64,000 nt of DNA from Megaleporinus macrocephalus. Lineage: Eukaryota > Chordata > Actinopteri > Characiformes > Anostomidae. The DNA lies in assembly GCA_021613375.1 (NCBI GenBank), contig CM038720.1, positions 41,828,949 to 41,892,948 on the forward strand, written 5' to 3'. The translations under genes and the position numbers were made by a program. Positions 47,872-60,415 of the stretch are shown here, one piece after another. How positions within the stretch are numbered: the first letter of the stretch is position 1; the number at the start of each line of letters is the position of its first letter. The notes under the pieces were generated by a model. It saw only the letters and a list, made by a program, of their open reading frames with translations, made no database searches and was not told where the DNA came from.

Positions 47872-48092
47872 TACAATACAAAGTAACATGAATATGTTAT
47901 TGTGAGAGAAGTAGATCAGATCTTGATCCAGTTTGAAGAACAAAGTTAGGTTCCAGATTTCTCCTGGACGCCCCAGACATTGTATGAATGTGTTCAGTTC
48001 CTTCAGCAGCAAATCTTGATTTATCTTAATGAAGTACTGAGCAGTCAAAGCAGGTATAAGATGAGAACTGATAATAATACTGGGTTGTTTAG
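47872..48092 (-). repeat. interspersed repeat, inverted partner of 9306-9535
   Basis: The reverse complement matches 9306-9535 at nearly every base. Flanking sequence at 47785-47830 (AAAAGTCTTGAGCTGATCAA) recurs near 23830 and inverted near 10470, hinting at a larger element. Confidence 0.7.
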
Positions 48093-48289
48093 GAGAAGCT
48101 TCGAAAATAAACACACTGACGTATCTAAATACTCCATTAATACTGATTAATATTTAAATATAAAGTGTTTACTGAGTAAATAAAAGCTTCCCGTCTGGAA
48201 ATAAATAGCTATTTAAATATAATAATGTTCTCAAGTTACTAAAGCGTATGTTTAGTACTGTTGGTCATCGCATCCAAACAAAAACAAGT

Positions 48290-48480
48290 GTCTTCAAAAT
48301 ATGATAAAAACATTCTTTACTTTCAGTTGATTTTGGAGCATTTCTATTGGTCCATTCATCATGAAACTCTCACAGGATATTAGGAGCAGCTGTTATGTTT
48401 AAATGATAGAAAACATTTTAATTGCTAACAATGAAGAAGCAAGGTTTTCTTTGGACAGCGACTAAAGATTTTGTGAGAAT
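48290..48480 (-). mobile_element. GACCAATAGAAATG repeat family copy, inverted
   Basis: TTTGGAGCATTTCTATTGGT at about 48331 is the reverse complement of the family motif. TTTCTTTGGACAGCGACTAA at 48447 matches copy 34.6 kb in the plus sense, which suggests a foldback or rearranged copy. Confidence 0.55.
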
Positions 48481-51400
48481 AAAAAAATGGCATCGTTGCT
48501 TACCTTGGTTTGCGTTTCCCTCTGTATTGTGTCCTGCAGTCCATTTAAAGATGTTCTTTAAGTTTGTCCAGAGGGTCTTTATTGATATCAACCCTGAAAG
48601 AGTCTGAATGGACCAAAATAATAACTCTCTTTGAATAAGCCCACCATAGACAAGCCCCCACTGTCCAGTTCTCCTAGTTCTCTTCCTCTGGTCTTTGCTG
48701 TAATCCCAGTACTAGAAGTTCAGAACATCCCACCCTTGGAGTCCTCTTCCCCCCCACCTCGTCTCCTCCCCTTCCTTGTTTTCCCGTCATCCTGTCTGCC
48801 GCCAACCCCCCGTCAGCTCGGATAGTGTTACTTTGGCTCCATATTGGTCCTCCATTAGGTGCTCTAGGGACGAAACCGAACCTAAAATATTGATCCGCAG
48901 GAAGAGGGTGGTAACTGGAGCTTCCTGTGATGCGTCCATCAGCAGCTCAGGCTAAGTGCGTTCTGCCCTCCCTCCATTCTCTACGCTCCTGATACGAACC
49001 TGGCAAACAGCCACGGAGCAGATTGTCAATATGTCTGCTATCTTATAGCACATTATCCAGGTCTTATTGCTGCGCCATCCGAAATGCAAACGTATTGACT
49101 TTCCAGTTTACAGTGAATAAGCAAATCCAGTGGACGTGTAACTGTTCTCACTCCTCAGGTACACATAGTTCAGCATGGGAATAACTCGTGTTCTAGATTT
49201 TTTATTGTCTTTCCCGACTATTTTCCAACCTCTACTTCTCCCTGTAAGACTGGATATGTACCTAGTCTCTGTTCTGATTGGCCACTCTGTATTTTTCCTA
49301 ATTTAAATAAGCAGTCCTGGCTAAACAGCTGTAAGGTGAAGAGAACTGGGGATGGGCGATACCATCCAATACCAAGTAATACCTAATACTGATATCCTGA
49401 TACCGATACTTTTGAAATTTGTGATTCTCAATAATAACAAATGGTAACAGAACAGACCTAGCTGTTGTTTATTGGTGAAAAAAACTCTCCTGTATAGTCA
49501 GTACATACTAGACTGGACCCACTGGTCACTGCTGGACTGGTACAGCAGTCAAGCTCTTTCAGTACGCAAGTGTTTAATATCCACACAACCTCGGACGCAC
49601 TGCGTCCACCATCTGACCAACATCCTTTTAGCACAAGACCACCACTGTACACGTCCTGCTGTTCATTAAAAGCTCCATTCAGACTTTATTTTAGATCCTG
49701 TTCGTGAGCTTGTTTTATCAAGTATCCTGGATTTTAACTCAGAGACTCAGGAGGAGTTTAATATTTCTTATATAGCGCAACTTCTTTAGCAGCAGAGCAC
49801 CAGCAGTAGCTACATACACACAGCAGACGTACTGCTCTCCACCGTTTAATCCTCAGAATGACTCACGTTGAATCATGGGATAGCGCAGTGTAAAAGCGGA
49901 TTTAGTATAATGTGTTGTTATGGTAACAGACTAGAAGGATTTGTTTTATCTAACTTTTTTCAGTACAAAAGTTACTCTGAAACTCTCCACGTCCCAAACT
50001 ACAGACAACTACTACACTAAATACGTAAAAAATTATAATTTAATAAATAAAATGAATAAATTAATGTATTATTAAAAGGACTCCATCGTTAGAAGTGCTT
50101 TAAGTAGTGCAGTCTGTTCCAGAGGGCGCTGTTTGGGACACAGCCTTACTGTCTAACCTTAATGTTAGTCTAGTCTAGGCAGGAAACCTCAACATGCATT
50201 GTTTTATCATTTAATTTCAGCATTATAGTTAGAAAATATTATTTTTGGTTTTATATGTATATCATCCAGACATTTAAGTTAAGCTTAAGTTTTCTGACAG
50301 CAGTTCCATGTAATGTGGAGTATCTAGTTTAGTGTATGAAGTGATATTTAATTGGATTTCTCTTACATACAGATAATGTTGTATTTGGTTTATTTATTTG
50401 TTTATTTATTTATAATTTACTGTAATTCCACTAATGATGTTCTACGTCACTATACATACAGTGATTTACTCCCTTACCTACAGTAGAATCAGCTTATAGG
50501 TAATATTTAAGGGATAGGGTGGGCTTTGATTCATATAAGCAAGTGTGTCCCGTCCAATGTCAGACCCGCTCCTATACCTTTGGTGGTGCCCGTTGGCAAA
50601 TGATCACCTGATCCCTGCAGAGTGCTACGTTGTAAGAACAGCATGATATAGAACATATATACAGAACATACAATAAAAAAACCTTCATATATAAAACCTC
50701 CACCACACGTTTATGTACTGTGTAGTACGCACTACTTTTCACTACTGCACTGTGTGAGGAAGAAGGCGGACAGAAAAGTAGTTCCTATAGTACATCATTA
50801 TTTATGGCAACATTTTTATTAGTAGTAAATTTCTGAGTTTGAGTTTGAAAGACAGGGTACACACCCACCCTACTAAATAAATTAATTATTTTAGTATTTT
50901 CGAGCAAGAATCGATTCTTTATGGAGAACGAAATGTATCAGTATTGATATTTATGTATTGATCCGCCCAGTTCTATTTAAATCAGCTGTTTATCTGTTTT
51001 ATATACTGACTGTATTGGGTACTGGGTTAGTGTCGGTATCGTCACCGCTCCTGCTGTGTTACTACAAACCCGAAAGCAAGTTTATTTCGCTCACATTCCC
51101 ACCAAATAAATAAAAGTATTTTACAATTTTCAGTCCACCATCCAGTCATTATTAAAGCTTTAATCCAACACCAGCTTTTAAACGTTAAACTACTAGAGCG
51201 TAGCCGGTTAGCATTCGCTTAGCTCTGTTTACCACAGAACCTGTTCAGTTCTGACTAACAGAAGCCTTATTTACGACTTTCGATCGCAATAACTCAACTC
51301 TGTGGAAACAAAGTCGAGTGTCTGATGTTAGAAAGACAGAAACCAGTAAGTAAAAATGTTCTGTGGCGTTTGTAGCTTTAGTAGCCTCTTAGTTAAGCTA

Positions 51401-52396
51401 TGCTAAAGCTAGCGAACTCCTCTCGCCTACCTAACTTACAGGTACCGGTTCGATTGGACTAGATGTTGCTGTTCTATCAAAAGAATTGACGATAAAAAAT
51501 ACTTTTGACATTAAGATGAAAGTGGACTGACTGGTGTTGGACTGAGAAAAAGCCTAAATCAAACTTAATCTGTAGTGTTTTAGTCGTAGCCGCTAGGCTA
51601 AGCTAACGTGCGCGCACGCTGCCTCCCACCGAATACAGGGTCAATTCCGGCGAACAAAAGCTTAAAAACACACGTTCATAGGACAAAACGAATCTAAAAT
51701 CTAAAGAATTTAAGTGACAGAAGGACAAAGAAAAAATGAATCTTTAACGGGGATGTGCCAATGCTAACATAGTTAACCAGCTACACGTTAAACAGGCTTA
51801 TATAACTTGATCTCTAGCAACGCTGCTAGTTAGTCAAAACTCTGAACACACTTATAATAGAAGCCAACGAACTCTGGTTGGTTTTGTTAAATCACAGAGA
51901 TGTAAACGAAGTCATTCAGAGTGATTTTAAGGAAAATGGTATAGTTATAAAGGTCCAGTGTTCACAACACAAACACAGAAGTTCTATTTGTTATCCAAAT
52001 CCACAAGAAAGCGTGTGTGTGTGTGTGTGTGTGTGTCTTCAGGGTTTTTATGTGTTCTGCTGATACACATAAGATAATTTTTTGGGGTTCCGCTTTGCTT
52101 TAGATCACCTTTCTACCTTGAAAGTGTTTTAAAATACGTTTTAGGCCAAAACCGTTTGGGAAAACCGATCAGGTAGCACATTCATTCCCATCTAAAAATA
52201 GTGCTGTTCTGTTTTAAGGGAGCTTTTAGAGGCATTAAACATGAAACAAATGTTGGGTTCCTATCACTACAAGCATGATCAGCTGAGTTACTCTCCTTAC
52301 ACTGTTACAGTCTGATTATTTTCCCTCTTGGAAGCAAGAAATGAAAATGATTGCATTGATTTCTAAATGCTTTTCTTTGTTCATCTGATGTTTCAG

Positions 52397-52461
52397 GAGT
52401 GGCAGAACTCCATTCAGAAGAATGCAGGACTTGCCTTCATCGAGCTCATTAACGAGGGCAG
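52397..52461 (+). CDS. nbea: nbea window exon 15 (DUF1088 start)
   Basis: A 65-nt exon encoding residues 1031-1051 plus two bases, [20 protein letters not shown] then Gly. It begins the DUF1088 region found only in neurobeachin and LRBA. The acceptor is ATGTTTCAG and the donor CAG|GTAAGA. Confidence 0.96.
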
Positions 52462-52809
52462 GTAAGAACATACAGTTTTTATGACTGATGTAGAAACACA
52501 TGCTTGGCATATACACCCAGCACACACTCTGTTAGTTTATCATCCACTAAAATCTCTACTTCATCTATCAATGTTCAGCGTCTCACCACAGGGCCGCTGT
52601 TGATCAGGTGTTGTGTAGGTTAGGGCCATTTTTTATACCCCTGCTAGCTTTAGATTGATACACAACCCAAAACTATCCATCCAAGAGTGGATCTGTGGTC
52701 AGACAACTGATGAAGGACTGAAATCGCGGAGGACAGAAAGTCATATGTAATGGTCTCTGAGCACGTGCTGTGTTGTTTCTGCTGTCTGACTGCAGTTTGT
52801 GCGTTTCAG
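52462..52809 (+). other. nbea intron after exon 15
   Basis: A 348-bp intron with no repeat or gene that I recognise. It ends TTTGTGCGTTTCAG. Confidence 0.9.
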
Positions 52810-52918
52810 GCTTTTGTGTCACGCCATGAAGGATCATATTGTTCGTGTAGCCAACGAGGCAGAGTTTATCCTCAACCGACAGAGAGCCGAGGACGTCCAC
52901 AAGCATGCAGAGTTCGAG
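52810..52918 (+). CDS. nbea: nbea window exon 16 (DUF1088)
   Basis: Encodes residues 1052-1088, [20 protein letters not shown] and [17 protein letters not shown], identical to NBEA as recalled. It is an all-helical, charged stretch of DUF1088. The acceptor is CGTTTCAG and the donor GAG|GTCAGC. Confidence 0.96.
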
Positions 52919-53837
52919 GTCAGCAGACGTTTCTGTACCTGTACAGTCACTAAATGTACTGTGCAGTGGGTCTGCATGTCTTTCTGTATTTTGATTTGTT
53001 GTTTTTCTCCCCATCGTACACGTTGTTGGATTCAATAAACTACATTCGTATCACGCTTTGTTATCAGTGTTATCTTCGGTTTAGTGAGGGCTATGAGGTT
53101 ATGGGCCAGTCGTGTGCTGGAGGTTTGTGAACCAGACTTGTGACCGGAAGGTTGCCGGTTTGATCTCCTAACCTGAGAGGACACAACCTTGTTCAAGTGC
53201 CTTGTTCACTGCCCCTTAGAGTGTGTGTGTGTGTGTTTATGTATATGTATGTGGGTGTTTCACTGCCCCCTAGTGAATGTATGTATATATGTATGTATGG
53301 ATGTATGCATGTGGATGTTTCATGGCCCCCGTGTGTGTGTCTGTGTGTGTATGTATGTGTGTATGTGGGTGTTTCAATGCTCCCTTGTGTGTGTCTGTGT
53401 GTTTCACTTCCCCCTAGTGTGTGTGTGTGTGTTTACGTATGTATGTAGTTGTTTCACGGCCCTGTAGTGTGTGTGTGTGTGTGTATATGAGTATTTCACT
53501 GCCCCCTATTATGTGTGTTTACTAGTTTGTGTGTGTGTGTATGTGGGTGTTTCACTGCCCCCTCGAGTGTGTTTGTGTGTGTGTGTGCGCGCGTACATAC
53601 GTACGTACATATGTGGGTGTTTCATGGCCCCTGTAGTGTGTGTTCACTAGTTTGTGTGTTTGTGTGTATGTGGGTGTTTCACAGCCCCTTTAGTGTGTTT
53701 ACTAGTGTGTGTTTCACTGCACAGATGTGTTAAGTGTGGGGGTCAAATTCCTCTGTGTGGAACACAAATAGTGTAAAGTTGTAAATTCTATGTTCTCTCT
53801 GTTCTGATCCCGCTCTCCTCGGATTTGCCCTCCTCAG
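52919..53837 (+). other. nbea intron after exon 16
   Basis: A 919-bp intron mostly filled by a SINE head (53103-53215) and its GT-rich tail array (to about 53715). Confidence 0.85.
53103..53715 (+). mobile_element. tRNA-like SINE with expanded GT-rich tail
   Basis: The head GGCCAGTCGTGTGCTGGAGG, B-box-like GCCGGTTTGATCTCC and GAGAGGACACAACCTTGTTC match the 7767 copy. About 500 bp of TTCACTGCCCCCTAGTG, GTATGTGGGTGTTTCA and GT units follow. Confidence 0.65.
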
Positions 53838-54004
53838 TCGAACTGCGCTCAGTACGCCGCGGACCGGAGAGAAGAGGAGAAGATGTGCGATCACCTGATC
53901 AGTGCTGCCAAGCACAGAGACCATGTGACCGCCAACCAGCTGAAACAGAAGATCCTCAACATCCTGACCAATAAACACGGAGCGTGGGGCACGATGTCGC
54001 AGAG
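53838..54004 (+). CDS. nbea: nbea window exon 17 (DUF1088)
   Basis: Encodes residues 1089-1143 plus two bases, SNCAQYAADRREEEKMCDHL, ISAAKHRDHVTANQLKQKIL and NILTNKHGAWGTMSQ. The acceptor is CCTCCTCAG and the donor AGAG|GTACTC. The second residue is Asn where I recall Gln in mammals; otherwise near-identical. Confidence 0.96.
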
Positions 54005-54322
54005 GTACTCACAAACACAGCCGTTAAGAGCAGCATGGAGAGATAATGTTCTACTGGCTAATCTCTGCACTCTAATTTAATCCCAGTGAAAGTGAGGATA
54101 TTATACTCTTCATAAAGGTGTTTGTCAGTGTGCGGATATGAGCACCGTGCCTGCTCGTCATACTGGTGAACTGGGAATATTGGTAATGAAGTCACATGGA
54201 TGAAACATGAAGACGTTTATGAACAAAGTGATTGCTTTGCACTTGAGGGTTCAGGATTATTAAATTCTATTTTAAGAAAGTGTCCTCGTATAACCTGAGC
54301 CCACCGCTCTGCCCCTTCACAG
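54005..54322 (+). other. nbea intron after exon 17
   Basis: A 318-bp intron; nothing recognised in it. Confidence 0.9.
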
Positions 54323-54447
54323 CCAGCTGCACGATTTCTGGCGTTTGGACTACTGGGAGGATGACCTACGCAGGAGGCGGAGATTTGTACGCAATGCTTT
54401 TGGCTCCACCCACTCAGATGTGTCTCTGAAGTCTCTGGAGGATTATG
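54323..54447 (+). CDS. nbea: nbea window exon 18
   Basis: Encodes residues 1144-1185 plus one base, SQLHDFWRLDYWEDDLRRRR, FVRNAFGSTH, then the variable SDVSLKSLEDY. The Trp/Arg-rich block is a conserved lead into the PH-BEACH module. The acceptor is CTTCACAG and the donor TATG|GTCAGT. Confidence 0.95.
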
Positions 54448-54677
54448 GTCAGTGGTTTTATTAAATAAATGTAAATAAATTTTATTTATAATACGGCTGT
54501 GAGTACTTCTGCTTGAGCTACAGTAGCAGAACACATCTGTGAGTGGAGCTGGTCAGGTGGCTCTTCACTGGACCCTCCTGTCCAGACTTTTCACAGAATT
54601 AGATAATAGTTGATGTATTGAACACAAAACCAGTGATTCTGATAAACATTGGCTGTAATTCTCTTCTGTATCTGCAG

Positions 54678-54824
54678 CTCCTGAAGAAGAGGAGAACAAG
54701 AAGTCGAAGAAGACATTCCGCAGCCAGTCAGTGGTCAGTCAGAACCCCGAGACTGAGCTGATGCTGGAGGGAGATGATGACGCTGTCAGTCTGCTGCAGG
54801 AGAAGGAGCTTGATAATCTCGCAG
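54678..54824 (+). CDS. nbea: nbea window exon 19
   Basis: Encodes residues 1186-1234 plus one base, APEEEENKKSKKTFRSQSVV, SQNPETELMLEGDDDAVSLL and QEKELDNLA. The Lys-rich then acidic stretch links DUF1088 to the PH-like domain. The acceptor is TATCTGCAG and the donor GCAG|GTGTGT. The preceding 230-bp intron (54448-54677) has no recognisable element. Confidence 0.96.
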
Positions 54825-56690
54825 GTGTGTCACTTACTCTGTTTGTATCACTGTCCACTGTCAGCCACACACTTGACCCAACATATGAGGGGCAACGAAA
54901 GGGGACCATCAGGGAACACCTAATGAATTCTGGGAATTAATTAAAACACTGATCTTTTGTTTTTAGATCACAGTGTGTTTAAAATCAGTGAGTATTGTAG
55001 CACTACTCTTATTTTACTGTTAAGCTTTGGTTGGAAAACAACATGTTAAATACTTGAAACACCAATTAATATTTTTTCCTCCTGTAAAATTGAGGTAGAT
55101 AACGGTTAGTGAATAATAAACTCCATTTTTCGCTGATTATAAGACCTATAAACTCCGTGTTTGGTTAAATATTAGAACTATAAACTCAGTGTTTGGTGTT
55201 TTATAAGAACTGGATTAGTATTTTATCTGGGGATGTGTTAATCCAGTATGTATCTGGTATGTCTATCATTTTTGCAAGTATGCTAAGTAATAATTCCAGA
55301 GTGAACTAGCTCCAATAATTCTCCTCACACAAAGCTCGTACTGTAATAACAGTCCTGCTTAAACCCACGTCTCCGTAATCTAACAGCAACGGCGTGTAAA
55401 CGTAAACAGACGAGGCTGAAGTTGCTTCCAGTTCACCAGCTTTTTGTTCTAATTTTGAATTGCTGCACTGTTTAGGGTGGCTGTGTAGAAAACAGCGCCT
55501 TCCTTTATTTTCTGTTGGTGACGTGAAGACGATCACAAGACAAAGTTAAATGTGACCCCTAATTCTCAAACCCACAGCAAGAAATCACAGAATATTATGA
55601 ATTACAGGGATAAAGAAAATTAAATATCTATATGTTGAGCGCTTGATAAGTTAAATAAACCCACTTTACACGTGATGCTAGTTTATATGCGGAGTAGTCG
55701 CACAACGTGTTGTTATTGTAGTGAAATGTGGCCCCTGTTGCACAAAGCTGATTTAAATTTTCATGCAATGATGTATCGATTCATCCTGTTTGGGGTAGTT
55801 TGGAAAAATTACAGTGATACTTTATACTTTACAGAGCAGCCAGACAAATTACATACTCACTACAGATAGCAGATCCTCTCTGGTCCAAATAATCCCAGTC
55901 TAGTAGAGCTACAGGAGGTAATTCACTCTGACATTGCGGATTCATACTGGATTTAAATCACAGAGGTCATCAGTAATCACTCAATTTACACCTCATCCCC
56001 AGATATAGTACTAATCCCACTCCAGTAGGACTTTAGAAGACCCTGAAGGTTCCCCTCTGGTGCACAGATAAGAGAAAGCACATCTTGTGACCCCCAGGAC
56101 TAGGATTAAGAGCCCCCGGTGTGTTAATAGACGAGTGTTGTGTGTTCTGTGTTCTGTGTGATGTATCTTGTATTTTGTGTTGTTCGTATTAATGTTTGTA
56201 AATGTACTTCATTCCTAGCGTCGTTTCGGCCCCGAGTATTTACCTCCAGAGGCAAGTTTCCTCCTAAAATTCATGGGCACCCTAACAAACACCAGACGCA
56301 GGAAGCTTTCTGGATGGAAATTGCTTTTTTTTGAATCCGCACTAGAGTTTAGAGAAGCTTCCTCCGCAGTTCCAAAGCTGCCGCCACTGCTGATGAGATA
56401 CTCGCCGTTCGAACACTGATTTCCTAAACGAACTAATTATCGGCTGCACGGCGGCCAGACTCATCAACCCTATTCAGCGTCTGACTGTGTATAACATACT
56501 CCGCTAATTTAATCTTTATTTGATGGAATTAATGAACTGTTTCTTTGTAATTTGCAGCCTAATTAACAATCATGTTTGATTAGGAAACGAAATCACTTCA
56601 CTGACATCGCAGTCTGTTGAAACCTGTGTAGCGTGCTGTAGAGATGGATACGTGTTGCATGATGCTAAATTTTGGCCTGCTCTCTCTCAG
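54825..56690 (+). other. nbea intron after exon 19
   Basis: A 1.87-kb AT-rich intron without tandem arrays, unusual in this window. I recognise no gene or element in it. Confidence 0.8.
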
Positions 56691-56827
56691 GTCCTGTAGT
56701 TCTGAGCACACCAGCCCAGCTTGTGGCTCCTGTGATCGTTGCCAGGGGAACGCTCTCCATCACCACCACTGAGATTTATTTCGAGGTGGATGAAGATGAT
56801 CCTGCCTTTAAGAAGATCGACGCTAAG
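56691..56827 (+). CDS. nbea: nbea window exon 20 (PH-like domain start)
   Basis: Encodes residues 1235-1280, [40 protein letters not shown] and KKIDAK. These are the first beta strands of the PH-like domain that packs against BEACH in this family. The acceptor is TCTCTCTCAG and the donor AAG|GTGCGT. Confidence 0.97.
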
Positions 56828-58588
56828 GTGCGTTACTCCCCTCTCACATATTCACGTGTAGCAAAACTGTGAGCCTTCCAAATTCAAACATTAATCTGAT
56901 TTAATGAAATAACACATTTATTCCAGGCTCTAGTTTCCAGACAGAATATTCTCACAAACTGATGCCATTGCTGACTATAAATACATTTAAATAATATATA
57001 ATCTATTAATTAGTGTTTAAATTCACATTCAAGCTGCTCTGAGCAAGCAGTGTGCCTGCAATGATTCCCTCACAGCTAATACATAGGCTGATTATAAAAA
57101 AAGGCCAAGGTAAGAATACTGTCACAGCGCCCCCTGCTGCTTCAGAGCATTGCCACTTAGTAGTTTCAGTTTCTATTTCCCAAACACTTTAACTGGCGAG
57201 TTAGCATCAGCCTTATTAACCTTAATAAACAGCCACACACACACGTTCAGCTCTGTGTCCTCGTTATTCATCACCATCACTGTAATATTTAATTTAACAA
57301 GTTTATGTCAATATTAACACACGGTGAGAGGGGCTGGTGTAGATTGTGTCTGGATTTTATTTATTTATTTAGACTTGGGCAGAAAAAATAATTTAAACAG
57401 TCAAAATGTTTTGCTATATAAATAAATGCAACATTGTTATGCTGGCAGTGAGCTATCCTGCCTGACGCAGTGTAGTAATATACTGTATAAATATGAAAAC
57501 TGACAGTAAACGTTAGGACACAGCTGGGGTTGTTCTAAAATTACTACAGCGTTAAGAAATTTGTATCTAGTTAAGGTGTTTCTGTAATACTGATTTCTTA
57601 TCTGGAGCTTGTAAAAGATTATATACCTAAAAGCTGTAATTCTATGATAGCTTTTGTCCTAAATTCAGTTTTTAAATATTTCTGATTGTTTCAGTAATTA
57701 CTTAAGAAAGATGTACATCGTCAAAAATCAGGTTAAAATAAAATGAGTTGTCGTAAGTCGTCATGCTTATACAGTGGATATCAAATTCCAGTGTGGATAA
57801 TTTAATGGATAGTGGATAGATGAATGCACATTATGTAAATCATTAAAATATAAGAGTGTATAAATAAATAATGATAAAAGTAAATAAATAGTAAAGTTAT
57901 TCCAGTTTATTGTATTTTTATGTTGCTCATTTTCTTTGCACTCTAATTTATTCCGAAGTTTGACAGACAAGAAGAAAATTAATTGGGTTTAATTTTAGAT
58001 TATGTCAAATTCTTGGCAGCAAGATTTAGAGCTGGGTGTTTACAGCATATCAGTGAAGTGTTCTACATACCACAGCTTAACAAAACACTAATAAATAACA
58101 CACATAATTCAGTTCATGTACAGACAGGGTTTGTAATTTGAGCACACTTGTTAAATTCCTGTTTAATTTATATATTTAATTTATATTTATATATTTCCGC
58201 CTAACATAAATATATTTGTTGATTTTTTTATGTTAAATTTGTTTAACCCAGTAAACAGTAACTGTGCCTTCAGTTCATGGAGAAGTGTTTCTCTCCTGAA
58301 GAACGTTTACCATGTTATTTTCTTTATTTTTAATTAATAATTTTAATTACTATGCATTGTTTGTTTCTCCTGTTGTATGTGTGTGTGCTGTGCTACAGTA
58401 CACATAATTTAATGTTTAATTATTAAGCTCCAGATGTAGTTACCACCACCGTTGTGGATCACCAGAACCTTTGTACACAACTGTATTCATTTTTTTGGGA
58501 TGTTAAGTGTGTATGAGATGTAAGATGAGAAGCCAAGTTAATATAAAGTCCATGTGTGCACCTTTAATATGTTGTTGTTTGTGTTCAG
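56828..58588 (+). other. nbea intron after exon 20
   Basis: A 1.76-kb AT-rich intron; no gene, array or recognised transposon. Confidence 0.8.
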
Positions 58589-58706
58589 GTGTTGGCGTAC
58601 TCTGAGGGTCTTCATGGGAAGTGGATGTTCAGCGAGATCAGAGCTGTGTTCGCCAGACGCTACCTGTTACAAAACACTGGCCTGGAGGTCTTCATGGCCA
58701 ACAGAA
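58589..58706 (+). CDS. nbea: nbea window exon 21 (PH-like domain)
   Basis: Encodes residues 1281-1319 plus one base, [20 protein letters not shown] and [19 protein letters not shown], matching NBEA apart from small changes. The acceptor is GTGTTCAG and the donor AGAA|GTAAGA. Confidence 0.97.
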
Positions 58707-59681
58707 GTAAGAATAACTTTAATATAAATATACTTTAATATTAGGACACAGTGGATGACTAACACGTGCTTTGTTGTACAGTGATCTGTAATTAATATGT
58801 TATAACTACATTAACATTGTTATTCACTTTTTTGCTTTCTGAAAAATCTTCTTAGCGTAACTCGTCCACAGTTTTTGAGATATCAGCACCGTCCAACTCC
58901 AGCACTCGTCTGTAGTGTGGTCACAATACCAAACTTAAGACTTTCGATACGATACCTGCCTAAATATCTCAATACCGATACTGAAATGATACCACATCCA
59001 AAAACTAAAACATGAGAAAAAAGTAATGGAATAATAGATGATGAAACTTAGAACTTAGTTTTTTTATTAAGTCTTTTATTAATAAACAGAAAATATTAAC
59101 AATGTGATGTTTATTTATTGTTTGCTCTTTTTTGAGCACAGCAGTAACAAGTTAGTAGCAGTTAAACTTAAACAGTTATCACCACCTAAACTGCTTCATA
59201 ATGAAGAACACTAACACAAGAAGACTCCCACTCCTCTGACCCGAGCATGATGTGATTGTTATAGTTATATCATATCCACTGACCTGACGTTCTTTGAATT
59301 CTTTAAATAACACAAGTAGGCAAGCGCTGGAGTGCTGCACACTGCCCCCCTGTGGCACTTGTGGGAAATACCACTCTTATTTTAAAACACACTCATTCAT
59401 TTAGTACCGGTACTAAATAAATGGGGTATTGTACCATTTTTAATGGCAAAGTATCGAGTATCAGTATACCGTGCAACACAAGTCCCATTCATTTTCGAGC
59501 ACATCCAAACATCACGGTTTCAATTAACCTACAGCCTCCAAACTGCCTGTACTCACTCTGCAGCCTCACACTGCTCAGGCTGTGCAACCGTCCTGTGTTT
59601 CTATCAAAAAATGCAGTTTTCTAATTATTTTATCCCCCTTCTATCCGCTATCCAACAAACTGAACGTCCTCTCGTCCGCAG
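58707..59681 (+). other. nbea intron after exon 21
   Basis: A 975-bp intron, largely a hAT-like element (58912-59480) with a CpG-poor interior. The end is pyrimidine-rich before TCCGCAG. Confidence 0.75.
58912..59480. mobile_element. hAT-like MITE with GATACC/GGTATC ends
   Basis: Left GTGGTCACAATACCAAACTT with CAATACCGATACTGAAATGA and right AAAGTATCGAGTATCAGTAT with GGTACT form imperfect inverted ends. Shorter scraps of the same type occur near 6875, 49360 and 50930. Confidence 0.5.
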
Positions 59682-59784
59682 CATCGGTCATGTTCAACTT
59701 CCCGGATCAGGCTACGGTCAAAAAGGTGGTGTACAGTTTACCCCGAGTCGGAGTCGGCACCAGCTATGGCCTCCCTCAGGCAAG
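59682..59784 (+). CDS. nbea: nbea window exon 22 (PH-like domain end)
   Basis: Encodes residues 1320-1353 plus two bases, [20 protein letters not shown] then [14 protein letters not shown], identical to NBEA as recalled. The acceptor CCGCAG gives Thr by joining A to CA. The donor is CAAG|GTAAGA. The following 211-bp intron (59785-59995) is plain. Confidence 0.97.
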
Positions 59785-59995
59785 GTAAGACAGGACCACC
59801 TGTCCACATAATAGGACTCAAAGTACAAGCACGTATGTGAGATCAGATTATCTGAGATGCTCGTTTATGCAGATGAGTTGTGTTAAATATTGAAGACCCG
59901 TTTTACTTTGTACTTTCTGGCATTTAGCTTTAAGCACTGCTTCAGACGAATCACGTCTCTGCGACTGTTTTATGACTTACCTGCTCTGCTTGTAG

Positions 59996-60111
59996 GCGGA
60001 TCTCGCTGGCAACACCTCGGCAGCTCTTTAAGTCCTCCAACATGACCCAGCGCTGGCAGAGGAGAGAGATTTCCAACTTTGAGTACCTCATGTTTCTCAA
60101 CACTATAGCAG
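59996..60111 (+). CDS. nbea: nbea window exon 23 (BEACH start)
   Basis: Encodes residues 1354-1392 plus one base, [39 protein letters not shown]. The [16 protein letters not shown] motif marks the start of the BEACH fold. The acceptor is GCTTGTAG and the donor GCAG|GTAAGA. Confidence 0.97.
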
Positions 60112-60184
60112 GTAAGAATACACACAGCGAGACACGATTCACTGTTTCAGAATATCAGTAATGTGGTTCTGTTGTTATATACGG

Positions 60185-60293
<109 letters not shown>

Positions 60294-60415
60294 TTGATTT
60301 GACTATTTGATATGTTAAAGATTGGCCTTCATTCATTTAACAAGAAATATTTACTTATTATATGTATGTTGTGGCCTCAAATGCTTTCTAATTTTCTGCT
60401 CAGTACAGAAGTATA

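Larger units (their letters stand above)
45671..52396 (+). other. nbea intron after exon 14
   Basis: The second longest intron after exon 12's at 6.7 kb. It contains a degraded Tc1-like transposon (46045-47260), the inverted partner of the 9.3-kb repeat (47872-48092) and a repeat of the GACCAATAGAAATG family (48290-48480). Short GTATCG-type hAT-like scraps lie near 49350-49440 and 50930-51040, and a (GT)n tract at 52014-52034. 51050-52000 looks unique. Confidence 0.8.
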